This document shows positions 25,301 to 37,300 of a stretch of 64,000 nucleotides of DNA, in pieces. How positions within the stretch are numbered: the stretch's first letter is position 1; each line of letters opens with the position of its first letter. Position numbers and translations under genes: made by a program. The notes beneath the pieces were generated by a model. The model saw only the letters and a program-made list of their open reading frames with translations. It did no database searches and had not been told where the DNA came from. The DNA is taken from NCBI GenBank assembly GCA_018806985.1, contig JADANN010000004.1, positions 558,001 through 622,000 of the forward strand, given 5' to 3'. The DNA comes from Angiostrongylus vasorum. Lineage: Eukaryota; Nematoda; Chromadorea; Rhabditida; Metastrongylidae.

Positions 25301-28300
25301 TGTATGACTGCCCTGTGCAAAACATATGTTTCCATAATTTGCTCTGGGCGTAGAGATGGTAATCGCATGAGTTTGCGTGCGATGTACCTAATCTTTTGTA
25401 AAGTGTGTGGGACGAATACATTGGCGAGACGGGTAGACCACTCTGCGTCCGTATAAAAGAACATCTAGTCGGTAAATTTAAAGTTGAACCAAATACTCCA
25501 CTAGGCGCGCTTAGGACACACCCACAACGGAGATTTTGAAGTAGAAGTCACTATCCTGGCATAGAAATCCGAAATCTCAACGCGTAAAACTCTTGAAGCG
25601 TTTTGGATAAATTTGAACAATCAAAAATGAACTGCGGGGAGGAGTGCCTTGTGGTGACGCGTGACCTCGCCCCCATACCTCAGGCAGATTTTTTGACTTG
25701 AGCAAGGCATATTTCCCACCCATGTCATACGCTGTGCGGCTGGTTTGTACAAAATAACTGGGAGGACTACAAACAACGGAACGGTGACTGTTTAAAAGAA
25801 GCTGTTTACTTTGCATATGAAAGTTTATTTGTCATGTTTTGTCTGCTGAGGTTATGAAAGTGTTTGATTGAGTACATAGCATGTCAGTTTGACTTGTCCC
25901 AAGCTCTAAAGAAGGCAAAAGCGCCGGAACGTTAGCTTGAATTAAAAAATGCTGTAATAACATCAGTTTTAATTAAGGAATGCTGTAATAACAGTCTCAT
26001 CTTGGCTCACCAAGAATAATAGTGAATTATTGATCAATACCGAGGTTTAAAAAAGTCAGTCCTGGAATTTGTTATGAATAGAGCGTTATACCACCAATAA
26101 TGCACAGGATTCTACAATTGACTCGCAAACAATTATGAGGCTGAACCACAACGGTGCTGAGACATTCGCAAAACTTGGGCTCATGGCCAGATCGGACTAC
26201 GATTACCCTTTCCTAAAATTACAGTAGGCGGCAAATAAAAAGTTAACATTATTATAAGAGATATCTTATAGACAGAGTAAGATCCATGGTGGAGTACCGA
26301 GATTCTATGGCGAGAGTTGTAAGTGAGGTGGTTACGTACTTCACTAAATTACAATAGTTTACTTTAGGAAATCTACTATTAATATAAGGAATGGAATATA
26401 CAATGGAAGAATAACGAATATTCTGCACCAGGTAGAAGAAGTGTCCATACGTAGAACTGAAGATTCTTTCTTACTAACTACGTTAGGTCTACCTGAAAAC
26501 TCATTTACTCTCAGGTTTTGTATCTAATCTCTTTTCGAAAGACAAAAGACGAAAGACCGAGGACCAGAGACAAAAAATAAATGATAACATGGTAGAACAT
26601 TTGACATTAATCAACCATTGAAAGATGCGAAATACCCACCGGCTTATCAGTTCGCTGTTTTTTTATCCATTCAGATAAGTATGCTAACAAATTTCCGACT
26701 CGAAGTGGCGGTAAGCCTGGCTATCCTAACGCGAGCGATTTCAGGTGTGCCCCCCGTGCCTCGCAGGGGGCCTTCTAACTACTTTTCTCCACTTACATTA
26801 CAAAACCCTCATAAGCGTACGAAGGAAATTCTGTTGCTACTACTTAATATCGAATACGTAGTCGTGTGCAATGTTAGTTACAAAAGTAGTCAAAATTACA
26901 TGAAATGACATAACTTAATTTCGACCATATTCTAGTTTTTTTTAGAATATCCTCGTCCTCAACTCCCTTTCGATGTGGAACAACGACTAACACACTATTG
27001 TGAAACGATAGATGAAGAATATCGCGCAGAAAAAGAGCGAAATGCGAGGAAATTCGAACGAGTAGGTGGCCCACATCAATAATTGAAATAACATTCTCTT
27101 CTGTCCAAATTGGTAGAGGTGAGTGGGAACCTGAACACTCGAAATATCAGAAGTTGTACTAGGGGGGCTGACATCTTTCGTTTCGACGCCTAAGTTTTTA
27201 GTGCATTCACTGTGAGTGAAAATCCATCCACACCGATCCGTATTTATCAAAGTTATTCACTTAGTAAACCACTAGGCGAGCCCTAATCTGTCGCATATGT
27301 TATATATCACATATATTCATTTAGCGGAGTGGTAGACACACAGTTGGAGGAGTTGTAGCATTCGAATGTGTGTTTCCTGTGGATAAACAGGAAGTGCTGA
27401 GGAACCCAGTATTGTTGACTGGAATTTCCGGCAATGTCGAACTATTCTTTGAAATCTGCCTTAGGACGATTGATTTTGAAAACAACGAAAAATGTTCTCC
27501 TGTAAGTTTTTGATAGTACTATTCGGGATTTAAAGTGAACATTTTGGTGTTGCAAGTCCATTTCTACTGTTCTCGCTGTGATAATTCTTCGCCGCGTATT
27601 GATATCGACTCTGCAGTGGCTCTGGAGGAATGTTAACACACAACACCCAGCTTGTACTGCATGCAATGCGTTGATGCAGAAGTATTGGTCTCTTTTAAAT
27701 TAAAGTCACAATATCTCGACTGATATTGATATTTATTAGCCGAAATAAAATTTACTGGAATCTACAGATTTCAACCTATAAGAATGGCTGTTCAGCCATC
27801 CTAGCAACCTAAAATTCCGATTTACGAAACCCTACGAAAAGTGTCTTATTCATTTTTTACTAAATATACCAACCAAGATTTAACCACCTAAGTTTGAGAA
27901 CACTTATTTAGTGCTGGGCCAGTTAGACGGTGTATTGCTTGCCTTGAGACTGTGCAATAATGACGCATGGAAATTAACGAGATCTCGCTCGTGAAAAGAA
28001 CATGAAAAAGCAGCTCGAATCAAAGAAAAAAGCAGGAGCAGCTGCCAAGGAGGGTAATATAGGTCTATCCACGATTTCAAGAATGGCGCGTGATACCGAA
28101 CTGATGAGGCCAAAGCAAAAAAAAGCAGCTGAGGAGGCGGCGAAAGCATCTGATGCTGACAGTATGCGGGGAAGCTATCACTTATACTTATCGCTTAGGC
28201 GTAGAAAATTTTCGAAAGATAATATCCGCTCTCATCTTTTTGGAAGCTCAAATTTCATCCATACTTAAGTTCCATATGTCTGTGAACTGCGATGGTGCAG

Positions 28301-31300
28301 CGCAGCGGTTGTTATCCGTCAGGAAACAAGATCCAGGTTCGTTCTCCTCTCCAGCATTCTCTGCCAATCCATGTGAAAACGCCCCATTTCGCCTGTAACT
28401 GCAAGGGCAATCAACTCGACTAGCACCCTATGACTTTCATAAGCAAGGCGGAATCCTTAAACAGCAACCGAAACAACAAGCGAACTGTTCGAAGACCTTT
28501 ATGAACGATGCGCTACTGAAACGAATCGAATGCAGGAAGTTCTGGGCTTCGCACAGTAGATGATGTAATGACGGGTCATGTAAAATAAGTAAAAAAATTT
28601 TTTCTGAACTCTTCAATTCCTCGAATGCTTTAGTGGTCGAGGAAATCTCGTTATTTGTTGAATAGCCAGCTTTGGACATTATTTACTAATGAAAGCGACG
28701 ATCTACCACTGATTTGGCTTCTTTGTGACGTTAGGGAATATTTTCACAGTCGGCCATTAACATTACCATGAAAACGCAATAACTGTGTTCAATAACACTT
28801 TACACCTTTTCTAGTTGATTACAGCCGAATACTCTTCGCTTATGTGGTCGTTTTGAGAAGTAGACGTGTATTCAAGTTGAAAGTTTCAGTTACATGCTAT
28901 GTTTAGAGTTGTATATGCTTTTCAACCACGCGAAATAAAGCGAATGTGCTTCATTTTGCTGCTGCTCATGGGAACGCGAAGGTGAGTGAATCTGGGTAAA
29001 ATGTGAACTCTCATCGGTGTGTAGACAAAGAGGTTACAGAAAAGAATATTAAACAGCGGTAGAGTAGGCCTTTCTACTAGTTTATGACGTTTTCTAAATA
29101 CCGATGAGTAGCTCGTATTTACTCAGATTCACCACCTCTGCGCCCCATGCAGCAGCAATGAGCACACCATTTCGCGAGCTGAGCATATACAATCCCAAAC
29201 ATAGCATGACCGAAACTCGGGCTTGGAGATTACACGGGCCTATTAAACGAGTCATTATAAGCGAATTGAAAAGTGGGGGTGTTGTTGAACACAGTTATTG
29301 CGTTTTCACAGTCGGCCATTAACATTACCATGAAAACGCAATAACTGTGTTCAATAACACTTTACACCTTTTCTAGTTGATTACAGCCGAATACTCTTCG
29401 CTTATGTGGTCGTTTTGAGAAGTAGACGTGTATTCAAGTTGAAAGTTTCAGTTACATGCTATGTTTAGAGTTGTATATGCTTTTCAACCACGCGAAATAA
29501 AGCGAATGTGCTTCATTTTGCTGCTGCTCATGGGAACGCGAAGGTGAGTGAATCTGGGTAAAAATGTGAACTCTCATCGGTGTGTAGAGAATTGTCATAA
29601 ACTGAATAGGAAATTTTACTCTGCCATGGTTTTAGTAATTTTCTTCTGTAGTCTTTTGTTTTAAAGCTTAGGTTAATTTAATGTAGTTTGTAATTCTAAA
29701 AAGGTTCTAAAATTCACGAATTCAATTGGTGTAGTAACTATGAAGATGAAAATGCTGACGATTGGTTGAACAGCCTATATTGACTGAGAATGTCGTTCAG
29801 ATGACTGAATTGAGTTGCAGAGATATTTGGTGCGCATTATTCGTTGATCGTTTCAGTTTATTACGAAGGTTCTTTTTCCTGGAGATTCTATTTTACTCGA
29901 TGATTCCATCCGCATTCACTATAAAGTAAGCAAAGGCGTAATGGCGCGGTATCCCAGTGTTACGAGACATGTATCTCTAGTTCTTATTAAAGTAATTTAA
30001 TGACTTCTAAACTCGTTCAGATAATGCTGGACCGTTGGATAAACAGTGCGCTCTCCTGCGGAAATGCAGCGATGTTCCCATTCGACGTTGCTGTGTATTA
30101 TAGTACGCTTCTTTTCCTCGATTCAGTTGATTTGTTGATCTGTGCGTTAGCAGTGCAAAGAGCTATAAACTTCCGCAAATAATGGAAGTGAGGCTCCTAT
30201 TCTTTGCTACGAGAGGTTCGAACAAGTGGTAATTTCAGACGAAATGGAGTGTGCTCAAGCTCTGCTTGCGCACAACTCCTACGCGGAGGCTCTTCGTACT
30301 CGACCACAAGAAATGTGCACACCGTGCAGTAGTTACCCACTTAGTTTCTACGTTGTAAGCTTTTTACTTACATATTTAAATTCTTAAAACATCGACATTG
30401 CGTAGATTGTTTATAGGAACTGAGCTCTATTTCAATTTCGAACACACTTTTAAATGGTCCTGTCCAGGAAATTTTGTATTGTGCGCACAAAAATTTTCAC
30501 GATACTTGTTGGTTCTCATCTTGAGTTCGCATCTTCTCTGCCGTAAACAAAAAGTTCCAAACGACTGTAGATTTTTTAAAAATTTTTTTATAATGGGCAG
30601 TACGGTGTTACCCTATCTTTTCAATTGGATCATACTCTCTCAGGTACTTTACTGGTTATTGATTGATTGCCCATTTAAGACTGTCTTTTTCCATGACAAT
30701 CCGTCCTTGTCAAAGTTGTATTATTTAGCTCCCCTTTAATCAAGATGTTTGCCTTTGATCCTGAGGCAGGATAGTAGGCGATTCGTAGAAATATTACTTC
30801 GCTATGACCCAGCTAATATAACTGATGGGAGGATCGTTGAGGACCGTCTATACAAAAGTGTGCACTTCCGAGTGAGAGAACTCCATTGATATGGTTTTCG
30901 CTTTACTTAATTCGGTTCAATATTATTAAAAGAAGTACCACGTAATAAGAAATAACTGCTGTGGACATCGATCGTGGCAATTCTGAGATTGAGATTCGTT
31001 GCCAACTGCGCGTGAACTTAGCCTTGAACAAATATGAAATCGCACATTTTGTTCAGTTTTTCCTACGTTTCTGTTGGACAAGGTGTTTGCATTCATTTCC
31101 TGTTCTTCCTGCACATGACGAACTCTCAGTTGCTGTAGCACATTTATGCTAGTTGTTGGTATACAGGCGCCTTCTTTAAATCACTGTTGTCTTTTTGTCA
31201 GCATCTCCAACAGTGATTCAGTGACACTGCATTTCCAGGACGTCTTCTTTTTGATATACCCTGTAATTCTGTATGCCTAGGCCACTCTCGCGTACAATCC

Positions 31301-34300
31301 AAATACTTGCATTTCATGATCGTCCACCTATTTAATATTATATATTACACTTATTTATGGACATTGGCTGGATACCACTTTCGCTCAAAATGGCACCAGA
31401 CAGCTAGGATAATCCTGCAGTTATGACAGTTTAACAATTTCATTAATTCATAAGCATTCATATTGTTCCTTTTTTCTTTCAACCAGAAACTATTCATCCA
31501 CTCTGGATTTACTTATTACTGAAGTTATGGGGGTGATGAGTAGACTGTCTAACCACAGATATCTGCCATAACCTGTTACATCATTTTTATTCGTTGGCAT
31601 TTTCAGATTCTTCACTGGAACTCACGACATGGGGAATAGTTGAATTAGCATTACCTTCAGCAATTTCACCATTTTCTTTTTCCACTTTTATTGAAGAGTT
31701 CATAGAAATTCATGTCCAGTCCTTTTTACTCTAACATTCCTCTACTCTAATATAGTTATGGGGATAGTGATGCAATAGATTGCCTCGCAAAATGCATTTT
31801 CTTTCCGTTCCGATTCAGCGCAAGTGGGTACAGGGCTTTATTACAATATAAAGTGAGTTCCTTACTTTGGATACTTGGACAGCCCGTCTTCACTAGTTGT
31901 GCGAGCTCCAGCACATTCTCCAATTTTTTGAGTTTTGATGGTTTAGCCAGTGCGTTTCGCTGGAGGTCGGAGGTCAGCCTGGCCAAGGTCTGCCCCAGGT
32001 CGTCATCACCATAGGGGTTAGCCGCCCTTTGCGGATCGGAGGGAGATTTGCCACCATGCGACTAAGTTGATACCAGGACTGCTGGGTCCTGGTATTGGGA
32101 CTTTACTTTTAGCTAGGCTTTCTGATGGAAACGCCGGGCTCCTTCCCTGTGTGGAAGGCTCTGCTGGGGGATGAACATTACCGCTATACATTGCACTCCG
32201 ACTCCCAGGAACACCTGTCAGCCAAGACGAGGCGGTAAACCATTGAGAGGTATAAAGTGAGTTACATTAATAAATCCACGGATCTCTCTCATATGATGGA
32301 TCTCGAGCCGGTTAGTCGCGAGGCTATGTGGAGCGTCCCCAGGTGGTGGATAGGGGGTTAATCGCGGGCTAAAAGCGACCGTATGTTTCTCTGAGACGCA
32401 AGTGGATTCAGAAGATGGACTACCTGTTTCTTCTACGCCGATTTGGCACATACTCTCTGTATTTACGAGGCGTATTCATGCACTCCTGTATGGGTGCGTT
32501 CAAGTTTATGCGGGTTGTATTCTACGAGTCATTATGGCCAAACATCTGCAATCAAGTGAGAGGGAACTATATGGGAAGCGGTTAGGAGTCGCCTCCAACA
32601 AATAAGCTTCATGTCTACCCTAGGAGAAATGGCAAACTACCCGTGAGTGTAGCTAGCTCCCACGTTCAAAAAGCTCACCAAACCATATGTGTGTATGAAA
32701 AACTATACACAGTAAAAAACGGGCTCTATTCCCTAAGCCCGAAAGAGCCCCCGATTCGGCACCATTGGGTAGGACGAGTACGGAGAGGCTGCTGAAATCT
32801 CAGGGCCATTCTAAGCTGCCTAAATACCAAAGGACTAGGCGATCTGTACCGACAATGCACACACACTCGCACCTGAGTCCTCGATAGAAGACTTGATCAT
32901 GCAAGCAAGAGGAATAAGTTACGAGGCAATCGGACTGATCGAGACGAGATGACGTCACCCATTCAACGCCGTCTGTGACACCGGAGAAGAACTATTCCTC
33001 AGAACATGCAACCGTACAGGAGTTGCCGGCGTTGGCGTTCTCGTCAATACGGGTATGACCATGAACATCGATTCATTCTAATAACTACCTGAATGCGTTC
33101 ACTACTGAAGAGATGTGGAACAGTACCAGCTTTGGCAACTTCGTCGTTTACGCGCCGACATCAAACTGGCGAAGAAGTTGAAGCGTTCTGTATAGACTTG
33201 GAGAAGTTCTACAGAGAAGACCATACATTCTTCATTCTTCAAGGTCATCAGTGGAGATTTCAACGCCACGATGGGACTCAGAAGAACGTCGAAACAACCT
33301 CACATTGGGAACAACGAATTAGAATGGAACGAGCAGAGTGAGTGGCTGTCTGAATTTATCATGACGACCAAGACCATCCATGGTAACTCGCAATTCCAGA
33401 AGCCTCATCCTCAACGCTCGATGTGGGAGTTTTCCAGTGCAGAGTACCTCAACGGAATAAACCACATCATAGTAAATCGAAGGTTTTATCTAACCGATGT
33501 CGCTGTTATATCAAAATTCGACATGAGATCAGACTTTCGCCTCTTTGGTGCAATATTTCGTTTCTCGCAGAAAGGAGAAAAATCCACTAAATTCAAAAAA
33601 ACAAAGTCCCGAAACTATTCAGTTCACTAGTCGGCTGTTGGAAAGATGCTGTTGTTGATAATATCGCCAAAGAATACGATCGGCTCACTCAACAATTTGC
33701 GTTAGCGCTATGAAAGCTGGTAGATGGGAACTCACCAAGAGACGTCTTCCCTGCAGAAACACTCGAGCTGAGATGCCAGCATGGAATCGCACGAACTGCA
33801 AGCAACCGCTGACTCACGTCCGAACTTCCAAAGCACTGCAGACAGGCGACAAAAGACGATCTCAAAGAGAGAAGAGCAATAGTTATGGTCGAAGGTGCAG
33901 AGGTTGGGAAAAGCATTTGCAAAGCTCACCGAGGTTTCGCCAGTAGCAAAACTAAGATGGTTACATTCCGACGGTCAGACGGAACAGCTGCAACGCCCAG
34001 AAAGACAGTGGAGAAAATCATTCACGATTACTACTCAGATCTCTTCAATAGCCACGCCCACCTTCCGTCATATGAAATAAAAGGAGGATGGATATGTTGC
34101 ACCACCCGTTCTCCCTTCCGAAATCCGACATGCCATTTCGTCGGTGAAAAGTCGAACAATATCAGGTCCGGACAGGATAAGACCAGAACACCTGAAGAAC
34201 CTTCCGCCAGTCCTCGTAAATAATTCAAAAGACCACTTTCTATGAACCTCGGCATAGTTAGTTGATATATTTATTTACATGACCTTATACACTGATCTTC

Positions 34301-37300
34301 TTGAGCTGATGCGAAGTTGATATAGGTCTTCGTTGTCGTTGTTGTTGTTGTTGTCGTTGCTGTTGGTGTTGTTGGTCGATGGCTGACGTTTCGACGATTT
34401 CGCCTTTCTTAGAGCCTAGACATATTTAACAGCAGTCTTATATTCAGTGGAATATTTATAGTGTTAATGAAGATCAAACTTTCAAAAACGAGTGGGACTG
34501 GTCCACTCGTTGATCACATGGGGTCGCGAGCGAGACCCACCCTGGTCAAAAAAATCAATTTGAAATAAGGCGCCAGGTCATGTCTGATGGTGCTTCTCGT
34601 CCGTGCCCAGATTTTCGACTCAGCGGTACTTCTTGCCTCAACGTGTGCGTCAGAAACCTGGTCGCTGCGTAAGAACGTTGAAAGATCACTCAGTTTTATT
34701 GAACTCAGAGTCGAAAAGACGATGCTAGGAGTATCCAGTGTCACACAACCAAGGGAAGGGATCCGAAGCTCCGACCTGCGGCAACGACCAAAAATCAAGA
34801 GTGCCGTTCTGTACGCCAAACAGTCGAAGATAAGGTGGGCGGGACACGTAATGCGTATGAATGACAACTGATGGACAAAAGCCGTTAGTGACTGGATTCC
34901 TCTGGATGTTAAACGCACTGCAGGAAAACCATCGACTGGATGGTCAGATTTCTTCACGAAAAGTCTAGAAGAAAGGTATGATACTCAACGAGTCCCTAAA
35001 ACAAGCTGAACCAATTGCTATTCTTGCAAGCGACAGGGGAAAAATGGAAGATTTCCTGGCGCGCGCTCGAGTCAGTCGACTATCAACGATAAAACAGGTG
35101 ATACAGGTGAAGCGATGTTAATTAACCGAATTATTAGTTGAATTAGTGATTGATCGAGAATCGAGACACTAAAAATAATTAAATGAAAATGAACCTGTAG
35201 AACCTTCTTCGAGCCTACTTTTCATTTTTTTGATAGTTAAAGTGTAAGAGTACAAAAACAGTGCAAAACAGTTTTGTTATTAGAGACTAGCTGAGAGACA
35301 GGCGAAACGAAGGACCCGCATGGTGTGGTGGTGAACGCGTTACTCCCTGGAAAGGACAATAGCGCGTTCGTTCCCCACCGCAAACACCTGCGGTCCGGAG
35401 TTTTGCAAATATCTCAGCAATCTTGTCGTTGTATTTCGAAAAGGTAAAATATAGTTTTGTTATTATTAAAATGAAAAACAAAAAATTGCCACTGGACATG
35501 GTTTTCAGTTTGTAATGGATGTTATCTTGGGAAATATTAGCATTATCTGTTTTGTATGAGTTGACTTTTTCCTTTCTTTTCGTACACTTTACGGATGGTT
35601 TAGATTTCATCTGGATTCACTTGGTCCTTTTCCTTGCAGGAATCGCCCGTCTCGATGGCAGTTTATCACGGCAGTATGGAAATGGTGAACATGTTGCAAC
35701 AATGGGAGCTCATCAAAGCCCACCACTATCCTCAAGCTTTTCGCGAAGCTGCAAATGCTGGTATAAAATTATAATAAGATCATGAAAAATCCTTAAATTG
35801 AGAAGGCCCAATCATTAGTCTAAGCGAAAAGCGTCAAAAAGTTAAATCATCTGATATTCGTAGCCGATAGTCTCACGAACCATTGAATTTTGTGTCAACT
35901 ATTCCCCTATTAACCTCAGAATGATTTTTGTACGGGGAGGGATAAAGGACAATGCGTTTGGCTTTGATCAATCTCTGACGTATACGCAATGTATTTGGCT
36001 GCATTAAGCTTTGCAGGCGCGTTTGGCGCAGTGGTCGATGCGCCCGGAAAACACATAGGGTCGATCCCGGTGCCCAAGGCTCACCAAGCCTTCCATCCCT
36101 CCGGGGTCGGCAAATTGGTACCAGATTTCTCTGGAGGGATAGCAGCACTGGTTCGATACATCGGTAAGCCACCCCGAGTCATTGTAAAGACTAGATATAC
36201 ATTCAATCACCTCCAACGATGCTTAATGATGTCGAATGCATGGCGCATCCCTCAGAGATCGATCAACGCCGAGAGCTTTTTAAGCGTTATAGAGGTGATT
36301 GAATGTTACTTGACCTATACTGTGAGTGCCTAACGATCTACAAGTCAATATCTCTATCATCCCCACAAGTCTAGTAGCAACTGATTGACCGTGGAGGGTT
36401 GGAAGGCTTGTTTTCCGCAGGGTGCGTGGTCTAACCAAAGACCACTTGTGTGCTGTCAGCTACCTTAAACTGCAGCACCATGCGTGCCTTTATAGGGGTA
36501 GTTGATAAAGGTTGTTTTTACATGAATGGTATTATTATGGAGCAAACGTGGTGAAGTGTAATTTTATCATTAAGGTGATGTTGGGATGCTTATGAAACTA
36601 TGGAAAATGTGTGGTGGGGACGGGACGTGTTTTTTAGACCAGCATACTGCAGAGAAAAGAATGTGCAGCCCTCTTCACATCGCAGCTGCCGCCGGTCACT
36701 TGAATTTTGTAAGTTTCGTTATTCTCACGAGGAAATCCTATCTATTTGGGAGAGATCTCTTTGACCCATGTGTTTATCCTGAGTACCAATACCAGTATTA
36801 TCTTCAAAATGGCAAACATGGAGTAAAAATAAAAAATATAGTAATAGCCAATATTAACTGTAAGAAAAAAAAACGCCGGAAAACCTCTTTTTAGAGTATA
36901 GCTTTTTCGAAAGCCGCCTCCACTTAGGTTTCACCTTTAAAGCTCAGATATGTTGTAAACTCGTTTCGAAAGAATTATTCGTATTCGATTTTCTCTTGGC
37001 TCGCTCTGCGGTATTGTTACAATATAGCAACACACACACTCCGTACAATTTTCTTTCGTAAGTCGTCAAATCTCGAGAAGCTTTTGGATACTGCTGTCCG
37101 TAAATCGCGCAAGGGAAAAATGAAGAACATCTCAATGTCTATCTCGACTTTACTTGTACCTGTTAGTTAAATGTCTTCTGTCATCGACGTTTATTCACAG
37201 CCCGTAAAATTTAGCAGTCCGACGACATCTCTGGTGAGCACTTTGGATTCCTATCCATTCGTACGCTTCATATATTGAGTTGGTTTCCCAAAGCATGGAT

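Noticed and set aside
28002..28268. Intact 88-residue protein from the internal ATG
   Set aside because: The frame continues a SERF-like protein upstream across a stop; best read as a pseudogene.
30239..30354. Phase 0 reading of this exon ([11 protein letters not shown])
   Set aside because: It does not join the next exon; the other frame gives an ankyrin core and matching phases once exon 30021-30102 is included.
34321..34375. GTT-rich tract as a coding polyglutamine
   Set aside because: It is simple repeat next to a Penelope-like terminus with stops in surrounding frames.
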